This document shows, piece by piece, positions 7,479-16,505 of a DNA stretch of 42,008 bases; the stretch's first letter is position 1, and every line of letters starts with the position of its first letter. The notes beneath the pieces were generated by a model. The model had not been told where the DNA came from. It did not search any database and worked only from the letters and a program-made list of their open reading frames with translations. Made by a program: the position numbers and the translations under genes. Location of the stretch: positions 1 through 42,008 of the forward strand of contig CACYBK010000103.1 in assembly GCA_902772635.1 (NCBI GenBank), read 5' to 3'. This stretch comes from an uncultured Lachnospiraceae bacterium (GTDB taxonomy: Bacteria; Bacillota; Clostridia; Lachnospirales; Lachnospiraceae).

Positions 7479-9046
7479 AAAAAAGCATTTTTTCAGTCTT
7501 ATTATTTTTCTCCCTCCTTCTTGTTTCCTGTGCGTCAAGCACAACAAAGGAGGGGGAGGTTTCTTCTTTATTCACCGCAGACGGGGAATATCCTTGTGAA
7601 GCAGAGCTTTCCGGCGGGAGCGGGAAAGCTTCGATCGAGTCCCCCTGCAGCGTCAGAATAGAAAACGGAAAGATTTTTGCAAGGCTCATCTGGTCCTCCT
7701 CAAACTATGACTATATGCTGGTTTCAGATGAAAACGGGGAGACTGAAAAAATAATGAACGAGGCAGCGCCCGGCGGGAATTCTGTATTTCAGATCCCGGT
7801 TCCATTTTTTGATCGGGAGTTTTCCATCATCGCCGATACAACGGCAATGAGTGTTCCGCACGAAATAGAGTATTCTCTTCTGATAAGGTCGCCCGGAAGA
7901 AAAGCCGTTGATAATGATCCGGTGAGATCCGAGAATTCTGATGAACCAAAAAAGCCTCATCTTTCAGGCCTTACCCATATAGACGATATGGAACTTTCAT
8001 ACACATCCGGCTTTTCTGTTTCACATTATGAGGATAATAAGAAAAACAGATATTCCTTCATCACGATAAAGGACGGGGATATGTCGGGTGAGACCACCCA
8101 ATATTTCTTGCTTTCACCTGGCGGAAAGGGTGATATCTCACTTTTGGAGGAAAATAAAAAAAAGAATCCCGGCCTTACCGTGATATATGACACAAAAAAG
8201 ACCTGCATTGTATCAGGACAGGCCATGGACCCCGTCGCAAAGCTTGGGGCAATTGAGAATATCGCTTTTTCCGGGAGAAAAAAAGAGGATTGGGCGATAC
8301 CGGAAGCAAAAGACGCCATGGAAAAGGGCGGGATTCTCTATGCCGGAAAGTATTCATCTCCCGACTTTGAACTTCTTTTGTCAGGAGGCTGCGGCCTCAT
8401 GATAGAAAATACAATGATATATCACAATCCAAAGATCAAGGAAAAGCTTGAAAGCATCGGAATCCCGGTTCTTGTTGAAAGATCCGGCTATGAGGATGAT
8501 CCGCTCGGACGGCTTGAGTGGGTGAAGCTGTACGGTGCCATATTTGACAGGGAGGAAGAGGCAAACAAACTCTTTGATGAACAGGTTGAGAGGATCGAAA
8601 AGGTAAAAGGCCTTCCCGAAACCGACAAGACCGTTGCCGTCTTTTCCGTTGACACAAACGGAAGGGTTTCAGTCAGAAGGCCGGGGGATTATATTTCAGG
8701 GATGATAGAGCTTTCGGGCGGGAAATACCTTCCCAAAGGGCCTTTGGGTGATTCCTCATCATCGACCGTAAAGCTTTCGATGGAGGATTTTTTCCTGAAA
8801 TGCGAGGGCGCCGATATCCTGATCTACAATTCCACAATTTCAGGAGAAATTGAAAAAAAGGCGGACCTTGTTTCAAAGTCAAAGATCCTGAAAAATATGA
8901 AAGCTTTTAATGAGGGCGATATATACTGCCTTTCAGATGATTATTATGAAATGAGCATGAGCACGGCGGATTTCATTTCCGATATGAGGAAGGTCCTTTC
9001 GGGAGAGAAGGAAGGCCTTCGGTTTTTAAAAGAGGTTTCCGATTGA
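7457..9046 (+). CDS. Lipoprotein substrate-binding protein of a FecCD/BtuCD-type importer
   Basis: A 529-residue lipoprotein (signal to Cys25, lipobox LVSC). Residues about 35-150 form a domain resembling the CbiK C-terminal region: it has an (A/D)GEY start, FQIPVPFFDREF, and a closing HEIEYSL strand. Residues about 280-525 are a class III periplasmic-binding-protein fold of the BtuF/FepB/FhuD type, with a backbone helix region at RLEWVKLYGAIFDREEEANKLF and a final STADFISDMRKVL segment. Riboswitch control and neighbours suggest a corrinoid, cobalt-porphyrinoid or haem-like ligand; the sequence alone does not decide. It overlaps cbiK by 22 bases and ends inside the permease start (TTGA). Annotation pipelines would likely call it an iron-complex transporter. 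Confidence 0.82.
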   Translation: MFSKALLKKSIFSVLLFFSLLLVSCASSTTKEGEVSSLFTADGEYPCEAELSGGSGKASIESPCSVRIENGKIFARLIWSSSNYDYMLVSDENGETEKIMNEAAPGGNSVFQIPVPFFDREFSIIADTTAMSVPHEIEYSLLIRSPGRKAVDNDPVRSENSDEPKKPHLSGLTHIDDMELSYTSGFSVSHYEDNKKNRYSFITIKDGDMSGETTQYFLLSPGGKGDISLLEENKKKNPGLTVIYDTKKTCIVSGQAMDPVAKLGAIENIAFSGRKKEDWAIPEAKDAMEKGGILYAGKYSSPDFELLLSGGCGLMIENTMIYHNPKIKEKLESIGIPVLVERSGYEDDPLGRLEWVKLYGAIFDREEEANKLFDEQVERIEKVKGLPETDKTVAVFSVDTNGRVSVRRPGDYISGMIELSGGKYLPKGPLGDSSSSTVKLSMEDFFLKCEGADILIYNSTISGEIEKKADLVSKSKILKNMKAFNEGDIYCLSDDYYEMSMSTADFISDMRKVLSGEKEGLRFLKEVSD

Positions 9047-10080
9047 GCACGGAAAAGAATGATACAAAAAAATATGTGCTCTTAATAATCCTCCTTTCGG
9101 CAGGGCTCTTTTTCTCGCTATTTCTCTGCCTTTCGATAGGGAGCGCGAAACTCTCTTTTTCAGAGGTTCTTTCGATATTAAAAGGGGAGCATGATGATGC
9201 GGCATTAGCCGGAATGTCTTCCATTATCCTTGATATAAGGCTGCCGCGGGTACTTGGTGCAGCGCTCTTTGGCGGAGCGCTCTCGCTTTCCGGTTTCCTT
9301 CTTCAGGTCTTTTTTCAAAATCCGCTTGCCGGACCCTATGTGCTTGGGATCTCATCCGGAGCGAAGCTATTTGTCGCAATGTTTATGATAGTCCTGCTTT
9401 CAAACGGGAGCGTCATGTCAGCAGGAATGTCGGTTGCCGCGGCATTCTTTGGCTCCCTTCTTTCGATGGGGATCGTCCTTCTCTTGTCCCTTCGAGTGAA
9501 GACCATGTCGATCCTCATCATCTGCGGGGTCATGATCGGTTATATCTGTTCCGCCATCACGGATCTCATAGTCACCTTTGCGTCCGACTCCGATATCGTA
9601 AATCTCCACAACTGGTCACTTGGCAGCTTTTCAGGGCTTTCGAGTGAGAACGTGCTTCTTTCGGCAGTCCTCATACTGATAGCTTTTGTAGTGGTTCTTT
9701 TTATGTCAAAGCCCATTTTTGCCTTTTCCTTGGGAGAGACCTACGCGAAAAGTGTAGGGGTTAATATAAAGCTTCTTCGCGTATTATTGATATTGTTTTC
9801 AAGCCTGCTTTCAGCGGTAGTCACGGCTTTTGCGGGGCCTGTATCCTTTGTCGGGATCGCGGTACCGCATTTAGCAAGGCTCTTTACAAAAACAATGAAG
9901 CCTCTTGTGATGATCCCGGTCTCATTTCTTCTCGGGGCTATCGTCACGCTTTTCTGCGACACGATAGCGAGGAGCGCATTTTCCCCAACAGAGGTCTCCG
10001 TAAGCTCGGTGACGGCAGTGGGGCTTGTTCCCATCGTTATCTTCCTTCTTCTGAGGGGGAAGGGAGCGCGCCATGAATGA
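9043..10080 (+). CDS. FecCD/BtuC-family ABC transporter permease
   Basis: 345 residues with about nine or ten hydrophobic helices and classic FecCD motifs: LDIRLPRVLGAALFGGALS near 62-80, FQNPLAGPYVLGISSGA near 90-106, and the coupling region around FAGPVSFVGIAVPHLARL near 265-282, which contacts the ATPase. Translation appears to start at TTG (9043-9045), overlapping the stop of the binding protein as TTGA, with AAGAGG upstream. The dimer would form the channel for substrate delivered by the upstream lipoprotein. Riboswitch control favours cobalamin or a related tetrapyrrole over siderophores, but this is inference. Confidence 0.88.
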   Translation: MSTEKNDTKKYVLLIILLSAGLFFSLFLCLSIGSAKLSFSEVLSILKGEHDDAALAGMSSIILDIRLPRVLGAALFGGALSLSGFLLQVFFQNPLAGPYVLGISSGAKLFVAMFMIVLLSNGSVMSAGMSVAAAFFGSLLSMGIVLLLSLRVKTMSILIICGVMIGYICSAITDLIVTFASDSDIVNLHNWSLGSFSGLSSENVLLSAVLILIAFVVVLFMSKPIFAFSLGETYAKSVGVNIKLLRVLLILFSSLLSAVVTAFAGPVSFVGIAVPHLARLFTKTMKPLVMIPVSFLLGAIVTLFCDTIARSAFSPTEVSVSSVTAVGLVPIVIFLLLRGKGARHE

Positions 10081-10879
10081 GAAGGAACTTTTTTTGGCGG
10101 AGGGGCTGTCGGTCGGATACGGCTCGCCTGTGCTGTCGGATATTTTTCTTTCCCTGTCTCCCGGAAGCGTCACGGTCCTTGCGGGCCCAAACGGCGCGGG
10201 AAAGAGCACTCTGCTTCGTTCGGTCAGCAAAAGCCAGAAATTATTATCAGGGAAAATAATGATAGACGGCTCCGACATAGAAAAAATGAGCGGGGCGGAG
10301 CTTTCAAAAAAACTATCCATAATGACGACCGAGCGGGTCAGGCCTGAGCTTATGACGGTGCGTGAGATCGTAAGCATTGGGCGATATCCCTATACCGGCG
10401 GCTTTGGGGTATTATCATCCGATGATGATAAAAAAGTGAATGACGCGATGGAGCTTACCGGGGTACTTGAATTATCCGACAATTATTTCATGCGCTTAAG
10501 CGACGGGCAGAAACAGCGAGCCCTTCTTTCCCGCGCCATCTGCCAGGAGCCGGAGATCCTTATACTTGACGAGCCCACCTCGTACCTTGATATTTCAGGA
10601 AAGATCAGGATAATGTCCGTGATAAGAAGGCTTGCAAATGAAAATGGGCTGTGTGTCATTATGGCGCTTCACGAACTTGAGCTTGCGGCAGCGGTTTCAG
10701 ATACCGTAATTTCCATTGGCGAGGGAAGGATAATCTCCAAGGGAAGCCCACAGGAGATATTTTCAGGAGAGGGGATGGAAAGGCTCTACCATGTGACAAA
10801 GGAAGAAGGAAGGATCCTTTCAGGGGGTCTCATGGAATACGCGAAAGGGCTGAAGGAGCTGATATGGCAGTCGCTTTGA
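10073..10879 (+). CDS. BtuD/FecE-family ABC transporter ATP-binding protein
   Basis: 268 residues. Walker A is GPNGAGKST near 38-46, the Q-loop region lies at TTERVRPELMTVREIVSIG, the signature reads RLSDGQKQR (the LSDGQ variant common in the FecE/BtuD branch), Walker B is ILILDEPTSYLD, and the switch histidine is in MALHELELA. It powers the FecCD permease encoded just upstream. It overlaps the permease gene by 8 bases and cobQ by 16 bases, so translation is probably coupled. The C-terminal 60 residues after the H-loop end in a short tail typical of this family. Confidence 0.9.
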   Translation: MNEKELFLAEGLSVGYGSPVLSDIFLSLSPGSVTVLAGPNGAGKSTLLRSVSKSQKLLSGKIMIDGSDIEKMSGAELSKKLSIMTTERVRPELMTVREIVSIGRYPYTGGFGVLSSDDDKKVNDAMELTGVLELSDNYFMRLSDGQKQRALLSRAICQEPEILILDEPTSYLDISGKIRIMSVIRRLANENGLCVIMALHELELAAAVSDTVISIGEGRIISKGSPQEIFSGEGMERLYHVTKEEGRILSGGLMEYAKGLKELIWQSL

Positions 10880-12318
10880 TGATACAGGGCACAATGTCAA
10901 ATGTCGGGAAGAGCCTCATCACGGCTGGCCTGTGCCGGGTGTTCGCGCAGGACGGCTACAGGGTCGCGCCCTTTAAGTCCCAGAATATGGCGCTGAATTC
11001 CTTTGTGACAAGGGAGGGCTTTGAGATGGGACGGGCTCAGGCCATGCAGGCGTACTGTGCAGGGAAGGAACCGGATGTCAGAATGAACCCTGTGCTTCTG
11101 AAGCCCGTAAATGACCGGGGCTCTGAAGTCATTGTAATGGGCGAACCACAAAACGTCATGAAAGCGAAGGATTATCTTTCATACAAAAAAGAGCTCCTTC
11201 CTGTGATAAAAGAAGCCTACGACAGTCTTTCAAAAGAGAATGATATCATCGTGATCGAAGGCGCGGGAAGTCCGGTTGAGCTGAATCTCAAAAGAGATGA
11301 TATCGTAAATATGGGGCTTGCAGAACTTGTTGACGCGAAGGTCCTTCTTGTCGGAGATGTGGATAGGGGCGGTGTTTTCGCGCAGCTTCTCGGAACGCTT
11401 GATCTGCTTTCAAAAAGCGAGAGAGAAAGGGTCTGCGGCCTCATAGTAAACAAATTGAGGGGTGACCTTTCTTTATTTGATGATGGCGTAAGGATAATTG
11501 AGGAAAAGGGCAAAAAACCCGTACTTGGGGTATTGCCTTATATCCATATCAATGTGGAGGATGAGGACAGCCTTTCAGAATTTCTTGAACGGGGACGTAG
11601 AGTAAGCAATAGCGCCCTTGATATCGCGGTACTGAAAACAGGGCGTATCTCAAATTATACCGATATATACCCCTTCCTTTCGATCGACAGGGTCTCGGTG
11701 AGATTCATTGAAAGACCGGAGGAGATAGGAGATGCGGATATCATCATCATCCCGGGGTCAAGAAATACCATAGGAGATCTTCGGAGACTGAAGGCCGGGG
11801 GCTTTTCAGAGGCGCTGCATGAGTATTCAAAGAGAAGGCCTGTGATCGGGATCTGCGGCGGACTTCAGATGCTTGGAACTCTTGTTTCAGACCCTGAAAA
11901 TACAGAGGAAGGCGGGGAGGAGGAGGGCTTTTCGCTTCTTCCGATAAAGACCATCCTCACAAAGGAAAAGAAAAAAAGGCAGACAGTGGGCCGCTTTGAA
12001 AAGCTCACGGGACCCTTTCAAAGCCTCTCAGAAAAAGAGTTTTCGGGATACGAGATACATACCGGAAGAAGTTTTTTGCTTTCAAATGGGGACGAGATCA
12101 CAACCCTTCAAAACGGTAATGTATTCGGAACTTATATCCACGGTTTTCTTGACAATGGAAGTCTTGCACTTGATCTTTCAGAAGCACTTTCAAAAGAGCC
12201 GCTTTCAAAGTGCTTGAGCTTTTCTGAATACAGAGAGGCGCAGCACTCGAGACTTTCAGCTATGATACGTGAAAACCTTGATATAGAAGCGATCTATAGA
12301 GAATTGTCGGTGAAATGA
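10864..12318 (+). CDS. cobQ: Cobyric acid synthase
   Basis: Also called CbiP. 484 residues, the usual length. It amidates the b, d, e and g carboxylates of adenosylcobyrinic acid a,c-diamide, using glutamine and ATP. The N-terminal dethiobiotin-synthetase-like domain starts MIQGTMSNVGKSLITAGLCR (residues 6-25, nucleotide loop) and continues with PFKSQNMALNS. The C-terminal class I glutamine amidotransferase domain has nucleophile Cys331 in GICGGLQMLG and His426 in YIHGFLDN. A strong family match, so the call is firm. Its start overlaps the ABC ATPase gene. It lies early in the operon although it acts late in the pathway. Confidence 0.96.
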   Translation: MAVALMIQGTMSNVGKSLITAGLCRVFAQDGYRVAPFKSQNMALNSFVTREGFEMGRAQAMQAYCAGKEPDVRMNPVLLKPVNDRGSEVIVMGEPQNVMKAKDYLSYKKELLPVIKEAYDSLSKENDIIVIEGAGSPVELNLKRDDIVNMGLAELVDAKVLLVGDVDRGGVFAQLLGTLDLLSKSERERVCGLIVNKLRGDLSLFDDGVRIIEEKGKKPVLGVLPYIHINVEDEDSLSEFLERGRRVSNSALDIAVLKTGRISNYTDIYPFLSIDRVSVRFIERPEEIGDADIIIIPGSRNTIGDLRRLKAGGFSEALHEYSKRRPVIGICGGLQMLGTLVSDPENTEEGGEEEGFSLLPIKTILTKEKKKRQTVGRFEKLTGPFQSLSEKEFSGYEIHTGRSFLLSNGDEITTLQNGNVFGTYIHGFLDNGSLALDLSEALSKEPLSKCLSFSEYREAQHSRLSAMIRENLDIEAIYRELSVK

Positions 12319-12319
12319 C

Positions 12320-12958
12320 ATGGAAGAACTTGAATATATAGCTCCGAACGAGATAGAAAAACGGAGCTTTGAGATAATAAAAAAAGAGCTCCTCGAAACG
12401 GGGGTAGTACTTCCGCCTGAATATGAGGATATCGCAGTGCGTGTCATCCATACGACGGCGGACTTTGATTATGTAAAGACTCTCTGTTTTCAAAATGATG
12501 TTGTGGCAAAGGCAAAAGAGCTGATACTATCCGGTGCTACGATCATTACCGATACAGAAATGGCGCTCTCAGGCATCAACAAAAAAAGGCTTTCATCATT
12601 CAACTGCAATGCTCTTACCTTTATGTCAGATGGCTCGGTTGAAAAGGAAGCAAAGACGCGGGGAGTGACAAGGGCATGGGTCAGTATGGAGCGTGCTTCC
12701 CGCATCAAAGGAAAAAAGATATTTGCGATAGGAAATGCTCCAACAGCCCTTCTTTCGCTTCATTCAATGATGGAGAAAAATATCTTTACTCCGGATATTG
12801 TGATAGCGGTACCGGTTGGCTTTGTAAATGTGGTGCAGTCAAAGGAATTGTTTTTGAAATCTGATGTTCCCTGCATCATAAACCGCGGCAGAAAGGGCGG
12901 GAGCACGGTCTGCGCCGCGATAATCAATGCGCTCCTGCAAAAATGTGAAGAAAGATGA
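12320..12958 (+). CDS. cbiC: Cobalt-precorrin-8 methylmutase
   Basis: 212 residues, full length for CbiC/CobH. It moves the C11 methyl group to C12 to give cobyrinic acid. The proton-shuttling histidine is seen as His44 in VIHTTADFDY, matching His43 of characterised CobH. Other family marks are the I-x-TDTEMALSGIN region near 72-85, AIGNAPTALL, and the end region PVGFVNVVQSKE with CIINRGRKGGS. One base separates the start from the cobQ stop, and the end overlaps cbiD in an ATGA. Confidence 0.95.
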   Translation: MEELEYIAPNEIEKRSFEIIKKELLETGVVLPPEYEDIAVRVIHTTADFDYVKTLCFQNDVVAKAKELILSGATIITDTEMALSGINKKRLSSFNCNALTFMSDGSVEKEAKTRGVTRAWVSMERASRIKGKKIFAIGNAPTALLSLHSMMEKNIFTPDIVIAVPVGFVNVVQSKELFLKSDVPCIINRGRKGGSTVCAAIINALLQKCEER

Positions 12959-14055
12959 AAGAACTTCGAAAGGGTTTTACAACGGGCTCATGTGCTGCCG
13001 CGGCATCAAAGGCAGCGGCTTTCATGCTGCTCTCAGGCCTTGAAAAAGATGAGATCGAGATAATAACGCCCTCCGGGATAAGCTTTAAAACAAAGCTCTA
13101 TGACATAACAAGAAATGATTCTTCAATATCCGTAAGCGTTTTAAAGGACGGCGGGGATGATCCCGATGTGACGAGTGGTCTTTTCATTGTTTCAGAAGTT
13201 TCATTATCAGATGAAAAGGGCGTCACGATCACAGGAGGAACAGGCATAGGCCGTGTCACAAGGGAAGGCCTCGATCAGCCGGTAGGGGAATATGCGATAA
13301 ATTCCGTCCCGAGAGAGATGATAAAAAAGGAACTTTGTGAGATAAGCAATCTTTTTGACTATGAAGGCGGCTTTCTGGTGCGGCTTTCAGTTCCCGGAGG
13401 CGAAGAAGCTGCAGAGAAGACCTTCAATCCGCGGCTTGGGATTATCGGCGGGATCTCGATAATCGGCACAAGCGGCATAGTCGAGCCGATGAGCAAAAAA
13501 GCGCTCCTCGATACTATTTATCTTGAGATGAAGCAGAAGAGGCTTTCCTCCGACACTCTTTTTTTGGCTCCCGGGAATATGGGGCGGGAGGCAATGAAAA
13601 AGGAATTCGGCTGTGATATCGATGATTTTTTGAAATGCTCGAATTTCATCGGAGATGCAATTGATATGGCAGTTTCTCTTTCGTTCAAGAGATTGCTTTT
13701 TGCCGGGCATATCGGAAAACTCATAAAGGTCGCGGGCGGAATCATGAATACCCATTCAAGGGAGGCGGATTCGAGGCTTGAGATATTGGCGTCGATCGTG
13801 CTTTTGGCGGGAGGAAATGAAGATATTGCAAGAAGGGTACTTGGTTGTGTAAATACGGAGGAAGCGCTTTCGATCATAAATGATGCCTCTCCTGAGCTTC
13901 TTCAAAAAACGGGGGAGCTGATTTCAGAAAGGATTGAACATTATCTTTCAAAAAGGGCGGAGGGAGCGCTTGATGTAAAGTGCGTTGTCTATTCGACTTC
14001 TTTTGGGATAATAGCGCGCTCGCGAGGTGTAAAGGAGTACTTTCAAAATGGCTGA
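12955..14055 (+). CDS. cbiD: Cobalt-precorrin-5B C1-methyltransferase
   Basis: 366 residues. CbiD adds the C1 methyl group in the anaerobic pathway, using SAM, and is unrelated to the other corrin methyltransferases. The signature N-terminus KGFTTGSCAAAASKAA is present at residues 5-20. The central region has GGTGIGRVTREGL, and later comes the LFAGHIGKLIKVAGGIMNTHS segment with H and K residues conserved in the family. Start at ATGA overlapping cbiC. This gene is a marker of the oxygen-independent route. Confidence 0.96.
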   Translation: MKELRKGFTTGSCAAAASKAAAFMLLSGLEKDEIEIITPSGISFKTKLYDITRNDSSISVSVLKDGGDDPDVTSGLFIVSEVSLSDEKGVTITGGTGIGRVTREGLDQPVGEYAINSVPREMIKKELCEISNLFDYEGGFLVRLSVPGGEEAAEKTFNPRLGIIGGISIIGTSGIVEPMSKKALLDTIYLEMKQKRLSSDTLFLAPGNMGREAMKKEFGCDIDDFLKCSNFIGDAIDMAVSLSFKRLLFAGHIGKLIKVAGGIMNTHSREADSRLEILASIVLLAGGNEDIARRVLGCVNTEEALSIINDASPELLQKTGELISERIEHYLSKRAEGALDVKCVVYSTSFGIIARSRGVKEYFQNG

Positions 14056-14824
14056 AAAAGGAAAGGTATATTTCGTCGGGGCAGGACCGGGAGCCACAGA
14101 CCTTATCACTCTAAGGGGGAAGCAGCTTTTGGAGGAGGCTGATCTCATAATCTATGCAGGATCACTCGTAAACCCGGAACTTCTTTCATTTGCAAAGGAA
14201 GGCGTATCTGTTTTTGACAGCTCAAAAATGACGCTTGATGAGATGATCGATGAGATGGCCGCCGCCGCAAAAAATGATCAGACTGTTGTCCGCCTTCATA
14301 CCGGAGACCCTTCGCTCTACGGCGCGATAGGGGAGCAGATGAGAGAACTCAAAAAAAGAGATATCCCTTTTGAAATCTGCCCCGGAGTGAGTGCCTGCTT
14401 TGGCGCAGCAGCAAGGCTTTCACTTGAATATACCCTTCCTGATGTAAGCCAGACATTGATACTTACAAGGATGTCAGGAAGGACTCTTGTTCCTGACAGT
14501 GAATCGATCGAAAGCCTGGCCGCCCACCGTGCCTCAATGGCGATATATCTAAGCGGTGCTATGCTTTCAGAACTCACAGAAAAACTGACAGCAGGCGGCT
14601 ATGATGAGGATACCCCGTCAGCACTCATCTACAAAGCGACCTGGCCTGATGAAAAGATAATAAGGGCGCCGCTTTCAAAGATCCCTGAATTGGCAGAAAA
14701 AGAAGGGATAGATCATTTTGCGCTTTTGATAGTAGGGGCTGCCCTTGACAGCCATAATTTTTCAAACTCAAAGCTCTATGACAAAGCATTTGATACAGCT
14801 TTCCGGAAAGGCGAGACCAAATGA
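14048..14824 (+). CDS. cbiF: Cobalt-precorrin-4 C11-methyltransferase
   Basis: 258 residues, class III SAM-dependent methyltransferase fold (CbiF/CobM). Seen: YFVGAGPGATDLITLRG at residues 7-23 (SAM loop), IIYAGSLVNPELL, RLHTGDPSLYGAI near 79-91, PGVSACFGAAA, and LILTRMSGRT, which separates CbiF from the related CbiL and CbiH. A strong ribosome binding site (AAAGGAG) lies inside the end of cbiD, which it overlaps by 8 bases. Confidence 0.95.
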   Translation: MAEKGKVYFVGAGPGATDLITLRGKQLLEEADLIIYAGSLVNPELLSFAKEGVSVFDSSKMTLDEMIDEMAAAAKNDQTVVRLHTGDPSLYGAIGEQMRELKKRDIPFEICPGVSACFGAAARLSLEYTLPDVSQTLILTRMSGRTLVPDSESIESLAAHRASMAIYLSGAMLSELTEKLTAGGYDEDTPSALIYKATWPDEKIIRAPLSKIPELAEKEGIDHFALLIVGAALDSHNFSNSKLYDKAFDTAFRKGETK

Positions 14825-15771
14825 AGCAGAGGTCTTTGATAAGATGCCTGTATTTTTCAAAGGGAGGGGAAGCGCTTTATGAGAGGCTTTGCCGGAGTGC
14901 TGACAGTTTTTTGTTTCAGTCTTTGGCAGCGGAAATGTCAGCAGAGGCTCTTGTGAAAGAAGCCTTTGACCTCCATATTCCGCTCCTTTTCATTGGCTCA
15001 GCCGGCATTGCGGTAAGATTTATTGCGCCATTTGTAAATGATAAGTTGAGTGATCCGCCAGTGATAGTCATGGATGAAGCCGGACGATATGTGATCCCGA
15101 TCCTTTCGGGGCATTACGGTGGAGGGTATGACATAGCCGGTGAGATCGCAAACAGCCTTTCGTCTGAACTGGTCAGGACATCTGCAAGTGATATAAACAA
15201 TACCTTCGCGATAGATGTTTTTGCAAAGCAAAACGGCTACTACATTGAAAAAGAAGATCATGACAGGATAAAAGAGATAAACTCCCTTGCCCTGTCCGGT
15301 GAAAAGATCGATCTTTTGAAACTCCCCAATGGAGATATCAAGGCAAGGAACCTCATACTTCATAAAAAAGCCCTCTGCCTTGGGATGGGCTGTAAAAAGG
15401 GAAAGAGCTTCTTTGAGCTCAAAGCCTTTTTGAACCGGTTTTTTGATGACGAAGAATTGGGAAAAGAGCTTTATGCCATCGGCACGATAGATGTAAAGGC
15501 GGAAGAGATCGGGCTGCTTGCCCTTGCGGCATATTACGGGGCTTTCTTTTTTACATTTACAAAAGAAGAACTGTCTGAAGTTGAGTATGAGGATCCTGCC
15601 GCCTCCCCGTTTGTAGAAGAGACGGTAGGAGTTGACAATGTATGTGAAAGGGCAGCCCTTCTTCTTTCGGGAGGGACGGAACTCACCCTTTCAAAAAAAG
15701 CAGGGGACGGCATCACGCTGGCGGCGGCAAAAAGATGTGGCATTGAACCGGCAGAGACTGGAGAAAAATAA
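14821..15771 (+). CDS. cbiG: Cobalt-precorrin-5A hydrolase
   Basis: 316 residues. CbiG opens the delta-lactone and releases the C2 unit as acetaldehyde, the ring-contraction step of the anaerobic route. Seen: an N-terminal domain with FIGSAGIAVRFIAPFVNDK near 58-76 and ILSGHYGGGYDIAGEIA near 93-110; a central region; and the C-terminal CobE-like domain with CLGMGCKKGKS near 186-196 and IGTIDVKAEEIGLLALA. It starts in an ATGA overlap with cbiF; its TAA shares one base with the cbiH ATG. Confidence 0.93.
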   Translation: MKQRSLIRCLYFSKGGEALYERLCRSADSFLFQSLAAEMSAEALVKEAFDLHIPLLFIGSAGIAVRFIAPFVNDKLSDPPVIVMDEAGRYVIPILSGHYGGGYDIAGEIANSLSSELVRTSASDINNTFAIDVFAKQNGYYIEKEDHDRIKEINSLALSGEKIDLLKLPNGDIKARNLILHKKALCLGMGCKKGKSFFELKAFLNRFFDDEELGKELYAIGTIDVKAEEIGLLALAAYYGAFFFTFTKEELSEVEYEDPAASPFVEETVGVDNVCERAALLLSGGTELTLSKKAGDGITLAAAKRCGIEPAETGEK

Positions 15772-16505
15772 TGGCAGGAAGGATAACAGCAGTAGGCCTT
15801 GGCCCCGGGAAGAAGGAAGGGCTTACATTTGAGGCTTTTGATGCCCTTCAAGGCGCGGACATCATCATAGGCTATGATACTTATATCGATATAGTAAAGG
15901 AATATCTCCCTGAAAAGGATTATTTCAAAAGCCCCATGATGAGTGAGCTTGAAAGGATAAAAAGATGCTATGATGAGGCGCTTTCGGGAAAGAATGTGTG
16001 CCTTGTCTCAAGCGGCGATCCGGGAATATATGCCCTTGCGTCCCCGCTTATTGAGCTGTCCAATAATTATCCCGAGGTTGAAATTGAGGTGATACCCGGC
16101 GTATCCGCGCTTCTTTCCGGCGCCGCGTTACTTGGAGCACCCATAGGAAATGACTGCGCGATCATCAGCTTAAGTGACCTTCTCACGCCCCGGGATGTGA
16201 TCGAAAAGCGGCTCAAGGCTGCGGCTTTGGGGGATTTTGTTGTAGTGCTCTATAACCCCGGCAGTAAAAAAAGGAAAGATCATCTGAAGAAGGCTGTGGA
16301 TATAATGCTGTCTCAGGGAAAAAGCCCCGATTGCTTTTGCGGGATAGTAAAAAATATCGGAAGAAAAGGGGAAGAAGCAAAAATTTGTACACTTCTTGAA
16401 TTGCGGGAAATGGAAGTGGACATGTTTACGACTGTCTTTGTCGGAAATTCGGATACTGAAATTATGAATAAAAAGCTTGTTACCAAAAGAGGCTATGGTA
16501 TATGA
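15771..16505 (+). CDS. cbiH: Cobalt-precorrin-3 C17-methyltransferase
   Basis: 244 residues (CbiH/CobJ). It methylates C17 with ring contraction. Motifs: VGLGPGKKEGLTFEAFDAL at 7-25, IIGYDTYID, LVSSGDPGIYALASPL near 79-94, PGVSALLSGAALLGAPIGND, and SLSDLLTPRDVIEKRL, which is diagnostic of this member of the class III methyltransferases. YNPGSKKRKDHL follows. No extra iron-sulfur domain is fused, unlike some CbiH60-type proteins. It overlaps its upstream neighbour by 1 base and its downstream neighbour by 4. Confidence 0.95.
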   Translation: MAGRITAVGLGPGKKEGLTFEAFDALQGADIIIGYDTYIDIVKEYLPEKDYFKSPMMSELERIKRCYDEALSGKNVCLVSSGDPGIYALASPLIELSNNYPEVEIEVIPGVSALLSGAALLGAPIGNDCAIISLSDLLTPRDVIEKRLKAAALGDFVVVLYNPGSKKRKDHLKKAVDIMLSQGKSPDCFCGIVKNIGRKGEEAKICTLLELREMEVDMFTTVFVGNSDTEIMNKKLVTKRGYGI

